Source: Gemmatimonadota bacterium
GTDB taxonomy: Bacteria > Latescibacterota > UBA2968 > UBA8231
NCBI GenBank assembly: GCA_026706505.1
Contig: JAPOYQ010000009.1
Coordinates: 1 to 10,486 of the forward strand
Length of the DNA: 10,486 nucleotides
Reading direction: 5' to 3'
The position numbers were made by a program, and so were the translations under genes. The notes under the pieces are model-generated. The model was given only the letters and a program-made list of their open reading frames with translations. It was not told the DNA's origin and ran no database searches. This document shows, piece by piece, positions 5,862 to 10,486 of this stretch (the stretch's first letter is position 1; the number at the start of each line of letters is the position of its first letter).

Positions 5862-8219
5862 CTATAGCGTCCGCTCAGTCTCCACCACGACTAGGGACTC
5901 GACGATGTCGCCTGCTGCGATGTCGTTGAACCCTGCAAATCCCATGCCGCACTCAAAGCCCTCAGAGACCTCTCGCACATCGTCCTTGAACCGCCGCAAC
6001 GAGGTAAGCTCCCCGGTAAAGACGACTTGGCCATCGCGCAAAATCCGCACCTGATTGCTGCGCGCAATGGTGCCGTCTTGCACCAAACAACCGCCGATCG
6101 TCCCCATGCGGGACGAAGTAAAGATTTGGCGGATTTCGGCCCGGCCAACCACCTGTTCTTCGGTCGTTGGGGCCAAAAGACCAGCCAAGGCAGCCCGCAC
6201 GTCCTCGATGACTTCGTAGATGATCCGGTAATTGCGAATTTCTACGCCCTCCTGTGCGGCGAGGTCGCGAGCAGAGGGTTGAGTATTTACATGGAAACCA
6301 AGCAAAATGGCACTAGAGGCCGCCGCCAGTAATACGTCCGATTCCGAGATGGCCCCTACCGCGCTGTGAATGACGTTAACCCGCACTTCTTCGTGGGTTA
6401 TGCGGCCCAGTTCTTCGGCTATGGCCTCGACCGATCCATCGACATCGCCTTTGACCACCACCCGCAGCTCTTGGATGTGGCCCTGCTGGATCTGATCGTG
6501 CAGATCGCTGAGCGTGACCGTACGCAGCTTGCGGTGATCCTGCTCGCGTTTGATCAGCTGCCGCCGCTGGCTCAGATCCTTGGCTTCGCGCTCGGAATTG
6601 GCAACAGCAAAGAAGTCTCCAGCCTGCGGGACTCCGGGCAATCCGAGCACTTGGACAGGTACAGAGGGCTTTGCTTCTTGGGCGCGTTGACCATGCTCGT
6701 CGAGAAGGGCGCGAACCCTGCCACTATGTACTCCGGTAATAAAAGGCTCTCCGACGCGCAACGTTCCCTCTTGCACCAAAACCGTAGCTACGGGGCCCCG
6801 CCCCTTGTCGAGGTGGGCTTCGACGATCGTTCCACGGGCTTTCTTGTGGGGATTGGCCTGCAGTTCAAGCAATTCGGCCACGATGAGGAGAACTTCCAGC
6901 AAGTGGTCTATGCCCTGTCCGGTCTTAGCGGAGATTTCGGCACAGGGGATCTGTCCTCCCCACTCTTCAACTAAGACCCCTCTTTCGGCCAACTCCCGCT
7001 TGATCTTGTCCGGGTCGGCCGCAGGCAAGTCTATTTTGTTAATCGCGACGACTAAGGGGACCTGCGCGGCCTTGGCGTGGTCAATCGCTTCAATGGTTTG
7101 CGGCATGACGCTATCGTCGGCCGCGACCACTAGGATCACGATGTCAGTTACTCTCGAACCGCGAGCTCGCATCGCCGTAAAGGCCGCATGCCCTGGGGTG
7201 TCGAGGAATGTTACGCCGCGACCGTCGTCCATTTTGATTACGTACGCCCCGATGTGCTGGGTAATGCCTCCAGACTCGCCTTCGGCCACCTTACTTTCGC
7301 GCAAGTAGTCGAGCAACGAGGTTTTGCCGTGATCAACGTGGCCCATGACCGTAATGACCGGCGGACGTGGCTCGGGATCACCGATTTCTTCCTCCTCGAC
7401 GATCTCATCCAACTCGACTTCTTCGGCCTCTAGCGGGGCCACCTCGAAGCCCAACTCGTCAGCCAGTGTCTGCATAGTGTCCATATCGAGGCGTTGATTG
7501 ATGGTTGCCATGGTACCCAACTGCAAACACAGGGCGATCACTTCACTGACCTTGACACCGAGTTGTTCGGCAAATTCGCCGAGCGTGATAAACTCGCTGA
7601 CCTTGATCTGGCGGATCTGACCGTCTTCTCCGTCTCCATCTTCGCGCGGACCCCGCTCGTAGCGGCGGCGTACCCGGCCTTCATTGAGTTGACTCAAGGT
7701 TCGCCGCACGCTTTCTTGGACCTCCTTGGCGTCAGGCACCCCCTTGCGCCGCTTCCCCCGCCGGCGCTTTGTAGGCACTCCAGACAAATTAGCCTGAGCG
7801 GTTACTTCCCGCTTTTCTCCCAATTCCTCGCGGATACTTTCCAAGCCTTCTTGGCCCTTGCCTCGGCGGCGGCCGCGACGACGACCTCCTTCAGCCTTGT
7901 CGGGCAGTGGCGCGGCACGCTCCTCGGCTAGCTGCTCAATGCTCTGTTTGCGAGCCTCCGGCCCCTTTTCGCGACGGCGCTGGGGCCGGGAGCCATCGGC
8001 CTGTTTGCGACTATCCTCTTTGGCCTTCTGCCGCTTTACCTCTTCTATCGAACTCTTCTTCTCTTCAGCCAGCTTGCGGTTGATAGCCTCTAACATCTCG
8101 GGTGTAACTACGCTCATGTGGCTTTTTACTTCCATATCCATGCCTTTGAGCATGGATATGAGCGCATCGCTGGACAGCTTCTGTTCTTTAGCTACTTGAT
8201 AAACTCGGCGCTTTTCCAA
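5862..8219 (-). CDS. infB: Translation initiation factor IF-2
   Basis: A 785-residue GTPase that brings formyl-Met-tRNA to the 30S subunit and promotes subunit joining. An N-terminal IF2_N-type region (about 1-50) is followed by a charged linker with Arg/Lys clusters (113-120 and 151-159), a second IF2_N-like helical region (about 204-260, ITLGEFAEQLGVKVSEVIAL) and an acidic stretch (264-283). The G domain carries GHVDHGKT (293-300), GGIT (317-320), DTPG (340-343), NKID (394-397) and SAK (430-432). Domains II, III and the fMet-tRNA-binding C-terminal domain follow (KGDVDGSVEAI, then SRMGTIGGCLV onward). The start is TTG 8217-8219, with AGGGA about 6 nt upstream. It follows nusA by 14 nt with no ylxR between. 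A perfect inverted repeat lies in codons 20-29. Confidence 0.97.
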   Translation of the reverse strand: MEKRRVYQVAKEQKLSSDALISMLKGMDMEVKSHMSVVTPEMLEAINRKLAEEKKSSIEEVKRQKAKEDSRKQADGSRPQRRREKGPEARKQSIEQLAEERAAPLPDKAEGGRRRGRRRGKGQEGLESIREELGEKREVTAQANLSGVPTKRRRGKRRKGVPDAKEVQESVRRTLSQLNEGRVRRRYERGPREDGDGEDGQIRQIKVSEFITLGEFAEQLGVKVSEVIALCLQLGTMATINQRLDMDTMQTLADELGFEVAPLEAEEVELDEIVEEEEIGDPEPRPPVITVMGHVDHGKTSLLDYLRESKVAEGESGGITQHIGAYVIKMDDGRGVTFLDTPGHAAFTAMRARGSRVTDIVILVVAADDSVMPQTIEAIDHAKAAQVPLVVAINKIDLPAADPDKIKRELAERGVLVEEWGGQIPCAEISAKTGQGIDHLLEVLLIVAELLELQANPHKKARGTIVEAHLDKGRGPVATVLVQEGTLRVGEPFITGVHSGRVRALLDEHGQRAQEAKPSVPVQVLGLPGVPQAGDFFAVANSEREAKDLSQRRQLIKREQDHRKLRTVTLSDLHDQIQQGHIQELRVVVKGDVDGSVEAIAEELGRITHEEVRVNVIHSAVGAISESDVLLAAASSAILLGFHVNTQPSARDLAAQEGVEIRNYRIIYEVIEDVRAALAGLLAPTTEEQVVGRAEIRQIFTSSRMGTIGGCLVQDGTIARSNQVRILRDGQVVFTGELTSLRRFKDDVREVSEGFECGMGFAGFNDIAAGDIVESLVVVETERTL
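8133..8160. repeat. Perfect 10-bp inverted repeat in the 5' coding region of infB
   Basis: Arms 8133-8142 (CATATCCATG) and 8151-8160 (CATGGATATG) are exact reverse complements around the 8-nt spacer 8143-8150. In the infB message this would be a hairpin at nucleotides 60-87 of the coding sequence. No U-tract follows, so it is not a terminator. It may slow ribosomes or mark a binding site, or be fortuitous, since the codons encode ordinary IF2_N residues (ISMLKGMDM). Confidence 0.6.
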
Positions 8220-8233
8220 AACTATTCCCTCGG

Positions 8234-9616
8234 CTACTCGGCCCTCTGGTCTGCCTCATCTTCTCCATCCGTGCCCGCAACGGGCGGGACTAACACCTCT
8301 TTCCCTTCTTGCTCAGCCACCTCTTCCCTTTCGGCAGCGACCAAAGCCTCGATATCCACCTCGCCGTGTTCGGCAAGATACGCTGCCGCTGCCGCCTTTA
8401 CTCCGTGGGCAGTTTCGGCCATTTCTAGGCCCGGTACGGTCTGTAATAGCTCCGGGTCGGCTTCGGCGACCGAGGCAATGGAGTCGAAACCGGACGTAGT
8501 CAAACTCAGGGCAATCAGCTCGCTAATGCCATCTATCCGGCGGAATACTTGCTGGTACTTCTCCTGCTTGGCCCGGCGCTCTTGGTATTGTTCATCAGTG
8601 ATGATATCGAGCCCCCAACCCGTGAGTTGACTGGCTAGTTTTGTATTTTGACCGCCTTTGCCAATGGCCAGCGATAGCTGTTCCTCTTCGACAATCACGA
8701 TGGCGTGCCGACGGCGCGAATCCGTGATGCAGCGCACCACAGTAGCCGGACTTAGTGCCCGGCTTATGAATATGTCCGGCTCGTCGATCCAAGGAACGAT
8801 ATCTATGCGCTCACCGCTCAATTCCCTAACGATGGCTTGGACCCGCGATCCCTTCACTCCGACACAGGCCCCCACCGGATCGACTCGTTCATCGCTGCTG
8901 CTAACCGCGATCTTTGCTCGCTCGCCTGGCTCGCGGGCCACGCCGTGAATCTCGACGATGCCCTCGGCTATCTCCGGCACTTCTGTGGCAAAGAGCTTCC
9001 TGAGGAATTCGGGCCGCGTGCGGGAAAGCAAGACCTGAGGCCCCCGGCTCGACTTAAGCACCTCATATATATAGCCTCGCACGGCATCACCTTGGCGATA
9101 GCGTTCGCGGCGGATTTGCTCTTTGTATGGAACGGCCGCCTCGGCCCGGCCGAGATTGAGGACGATGTCTCCGTGGCTAATCTGCTGTACGGTACCGGAT
9201 TCGACGAGGCCGACCCGGCCGATAAATTCGTCATATATTCGCTCTCGCTCGGCTTCGCGGACCCGCTGAATGAGAATTTGCTTTGCAGTCTGTATGGCGT
9301 TGCGGCCAAAGTCGGCGAAATTGAGTTGCTGCACTAGCACAGAGCCTAGTTGGGCATGGGGGTCGATGTCGCGGGCGTCGGCGAGGAGAATCTCCATGGA
9401 CGGCTCAACCACTTCTTCGACGACAGTCTTGCGGGCATACACGGCCATCTTGCCTTGAGCCGCGTCGATGTCAACTTCGTAATTTTCGGTATTGCCGTAG
9501 TGCCTTTTGGCGGCTGAAATGAGGGCGTCGGCGAGGGTCTGCACCACTAATTCCCGGTCGACGTTTTTTTCGCGGGCAATCTGCCCCAAGGCTTCGACAA
9601 TATTCGCGTTGTTCAT
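8234..9616 (-). CDS. nusA: Transcription termination/antitermination factor NusA
   Basis: A 460-residue RNA polymerase-associated factor that modulates pausing, intrinsic termination and antitermination. It has an N-terminal RNAP-binding domain (about 1-125, with VDRELVVQTLADALISAAKR), an S1 domain (about 132-199), KH1 (about 225-290, VGACVGVKGSRVQAIVREL) and KH2 (about 300-345, LAIGKGGQNTKLASQLTGW). A C-terminal helix-hairpin-helix-like region (about 366-415, FDSIASVAEADPELLQTVPG) and an acidic tail follow. It lacks the two clear acidic repeats typical of E. coli NusA, but the extra helical region is common in other phyla. ATG 9614-9616 is the start; AAGG lies about 13 nt upstream. The gene follows rimP by 26 nt and precedes infB by 14 nt. 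Within this operon NusA may also influence the terminator upstream of rimP (inference). Confidence 0.97.
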   Translation of the reverse strand: MNNANIVEALGQIAREKNVDRELVVQTLADALISAAKRHYGNTENYEVDIDAAQGKMAVYARKTVVEEVVEPSMEILLADARDIDPHAQLGSVLVQQLNFADFGRNAIQTAKQILIQRVREAERERIYDEFIGRVGLVESGTVQQISHGDIVLNLGRAEAAVPYKEQIRRERYRQGDAVRGYIYEVLKSSRGPQVLLSRTRPEFLRKLFATEVPEIAEGIVEIHGVAREPGERAKIAVSSSDERVDPVGACVGVKGSRVQAIVRELSGERIDIVPWIDEPDIFISRALSPATVVRCITDSRRRHAIVIVEEEQLSLAIGKGGQNTKLASQLTGWGLDIITDEQYQERRAKQEKYQQVFRRIDGISELIALSLTTSGFDSIASVAEADPELLQTVPGLEMAETAHGVKAAAAAYLAEHGEVDIEALVAAEREEVAEQEGKEVLVPPVAGTDGEDEADQRAE

Positions 9617-9642
9617 ATTTTTACTCGACCTTCACTCACTAT

Positions 9643-10095
9643 TTACAATTCTGGTTCGATGTTGGCTTTAGCAATATCAGTCCGCGCTACGGACTCGGCT
9701 GGGCTGTCGAGCTGAATCTGATCGTCTTCCCAAGCGACTAGCCGGCCTTTGACAACCCGACCGGACGTGAGCACGACTTTCAGCAAACGACCACAGGCAC
9801 GAGTGAAATCCCCATCGGTCTCTAGGGGCCGGTCTAATCCCGGCGAGGTAACTTCGAGCCGATACCGTCCAGCAATGGGATCTTCTATGTCGAAAAGATC
9901 GGCCACTTCGCGACTGATTGCCTCGCAGGTGGCCAGCGTTATGCCGCAATTTTTGTGAACCAATAACTTGACTAGCTGATTTCCTCGGACGCCGCTGAGT
10001 TCGATATCGACGAGTTCGGCCTCGTGCTCGCAGACAATGGGTTTGACAAGAGCTACTAGATCGGCCTTTAATGCGAATTTATCTACGGCGGAAAT
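9643..10095 (-). CDS. rimP: Ribosome maturation factor RimP, apparent ATT start
   Basis: RimP assists early 30S assembly. From ATT at 10093-10095 the frame gives 150 residues, the usual family length. The N-terminal domain (about 1-80) includes ELVDIELSG (27-35), ITLATCEAISREVADLFD (52-69) and DPIAGRYRLEVTSPGLDRPL (72-91). The C-terminal Sm-like barrel follows (about 92-150, LLKVVLTSGRVVKGRLVAWE). No ATG, GTG or TTG occurs in frame between the upstream stop (10126-10128) and TTG 9961-9963. Starting at that TTG would delete about 44 residues, including the conserved ELVDIE strand, so it is rejected. AAGGGGG lies 9 nt before the ATT. The alternative is an assembly or sequencing error near the 5' end, but the frame is otherwise clean. 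First gene of the rimP-nusA-infB operon; an intrinsic terminator lies immediately upstream. Confidence 0.88.
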   Translation of the reverse strand: MSAVDKFALKADLVALVKPIVCEHEAELVDIELSGVRGNQLVKLLVHKNCGITLATCEAISREVADLFDIEDPIAGRYRLEVTSPGLDRPLETDGDFTRACGRLLKVVLTSGRVVKGRLVAWEDDQIQLDSPAESVARTDIAKANIEPEL

Positions 10096-10104
10096 ACGCG
10101 CTTT

Positions 10105-10110
10105 CCCCCT
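10105..10110 (-). promoter_or_regulatory. Putative rimP ribosome-binding site
   Basis: Minus-strand AGGGGG (in the context TTAAGGGGGAAAG) lies 9 nt upstream of ATT 10093-10095 and only 4 nt after the terminator U-tract. It supports ATT as the start because no other initiator candidate lies within range. The match to the anti-Shine-Dalgarno is imperfect. Confidence 0.5.
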
Positions 10111-10114
10111 TAAT

Positions 10115-10138
10115 AAAAAAGCGGGCTATGACGCCCGC
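10115..10138 (-). terminator. Intrinsic terminator abutting rimP (possible attenuator)
   Basis: On the minus strand GCGGGC (10133-10138) and GCCCGC (10121-10126) form a 6-bp all-GC stem around the 6-nt loop 10127-10132, followed by six T (10115-10120) and then TATTA. Two flanking G-T pairs can extend the stem. It lies 77 nt after the MerR stop and 19 nt before the rimP start. It either ends the upstream transcript, or sits in the rimP leader as a transcription attenuator. Confidence 0.8.
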
Positions 10139-10163
10139 CCAACTTGGGATTATAAAATATAGG

Positions 10164-10192
10164 ATTATATTGATTTAGGCAAGACGACTTAA
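10164..10192 (-). promoter_or_regulatory. Candidate sigma70-type promoter for the rimP operon
   Basis: A perfect TATAAT (10164-10169) lies 17 nt from a weak TTAAGT -35 (10187-10192) on the minus strand. A second TATAAT lies at 10149-10154 without a -35. Initiation from the first would place the terminator 10115-10138 inside a leader of about 60 nt. The whole gap 10139-10214 is AT-rich and shows no coding potential or RNA gene. Confidence 0.4.
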
Positions 10193-10214
10193 CAGCCTTG
10201 GCCAAATGCCAACG

Positions 10215-10486
10215 CTAGAGGAGGCGCAAAATCTCGCGCAGTTCTTTTTTAGTCTCTTCGATCATCCTAAGTGCGGCCTCCCGGTCCTGTGCGGATTCGG
10301 GATCAGCGCGCTCCTCAGCTGAGTCAGGACTGCTCTGTTGTTCAGCTAGCAAAGCAGGCATTTGCTCTCCGACTTGGCGCAAGAGCTCGGGTTCATCTTT
10401 GAGCTTCTTCTTTACGCCCTGCGTCGTGTAGCGCTCCTCGTAGAGGAGGCTTTTGAGCAACAAGATGATCCCTATATCGCGCTCCC
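10215..10486 (-). CDS. MerR-family transcriptional regulator, C-terminal fragment (cut by right edge)
   Basis: The frame is open to the right edge and ends with TAG at 10215-10217, giving about 90 residues of a C-terminus. It reads ERDIGIILLLKSLLYEERYT then TQGVKKKLKDEPELL. This resembles the end of the MerR DNA-binding domain in regulators where the last helices read I-K-x-L-L-Y-E-x-x-Y-T-I-x-G-A-R-x-x-L. The rest is a charged, probably disordered segment and a terminal helix (MIEETKKELREILRLL), with no recognisable effector domain. An internal TTG at 10461-10463 is not the true start because homology continues upstream of it. The stop lies 77 nt before the terminator. Its relation to the downstream operon is only positional. 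Confidence 0.7.
   Translation of the reverse strand, partial: ERDIGIILLLKSLLYEERYTTQGVKKKLKDEPELLRQVGEQMPALLAEQQSSPDSAEERADPESAQDREAALRMIEETKKELREILRLL

Noticed and set aside
6366..6974. Plus-strand open frame of 202 codons opposite infB
   Set aside because: Lies entirely antisense to the IF-2 G-domain and domain II region; no ribosome-binding site or recognisable domain.
9643..9963. rimP starting at TTG 9961-9963
   Set aside because: Would remove about 44 residues that match the RimP N-terminal domain, including ELVDIELSG.
10139..10214. Possible tRNA or small RNA gene between the MerR fragment and rimP
   Set aside because: No cloverleaf, T-loop consensus or stable multi-stem structure by eye; only promoter-like AT-rich sequence. 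A covariance-model search would settle it.
1..10486. Mobile element, CRISPR array, toxin-antitoxin or defence system
   Set aside because: No repeats, transposase-like frames or accessory genes; all coding space is taken by conserved core genes in a familiar order.

Overview
This is a housekeeping window, and every gene I can support lies on the minus strand. It is read here in transcription order, from high to low coordinates. It carries the conserved bacterial transcription/translation cluster: the 3' end of a MerR-family regulator, then rimP, nusA, infB, ylxP (DUF503), rbfA, truB, a short ribF-type riboflavin kinase, rpsO and pnp, followed by asnS and the 5' end of leuS. I see no phage, insertion sequence, CRISPR array, RNA gene or defence system.

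Layout. At 10215-10486 is a MerR-like C-terminus cut by the window edge. A roughly 120-bp gap (10096-10214) holds AT-rich promoter-like sequence and an intrinsic terminator (10115-10138) whose U-tract lies directly before the rimP ribosome-binding site. rimP to pnp (10095 to 1503) is a compact run with gaps from -8 to about 55 bp, consistent with one operon: ribosome maturation (RimP, RbfA), transcription elongation (NusA), initiation (IF2), tRNA pseudouridylation (TruB), ribosomal protein S15, flavin phosphorylation and RNA decay (PNPase). A 15-bp hairpin (1445-1479) after pnp probably ends that unit. asnS and leuS then form a two-gene aminoacyl-tRNA synthetase pair with a 19-bp gap.

Organism. 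The gene order and the DUF503 gene between infB and rbfA say bacterium. GC is moderate to high by eye. The MerR end recalls regulators common in Deltaproteobacteria and related Gram-negative lineages, but I cannot assign a phylum. Two genes often seen in this cluster are absent: ylxR between nusA and infB, and nrnA between rbfA and truB.

What stands out. (1) rimP has no ATG, GTG or TTG that would keep its conserved N-terminus; a family-length 150-residue protein requires an ATT start at 10095. (2) A terminator hairpin abuts the rimP ribosome-binding site with no room for a promoter between them, suggesting an attenuator in the operon leader. (3) The protein in the ribF position is only a riboflavin kinase domain, without the FMN adenylyltransferase half. 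(4) PNPase has Ser-Ser in place of the usual Asn-Gly in its phosphate-binding loop. (5) asnS starts a few bases after overlapping TATAAT boxes and lacks a usable Shine-Dalgarno. No wholly new system is visible; the novelty is in gene architecture and regulation of a core operon.
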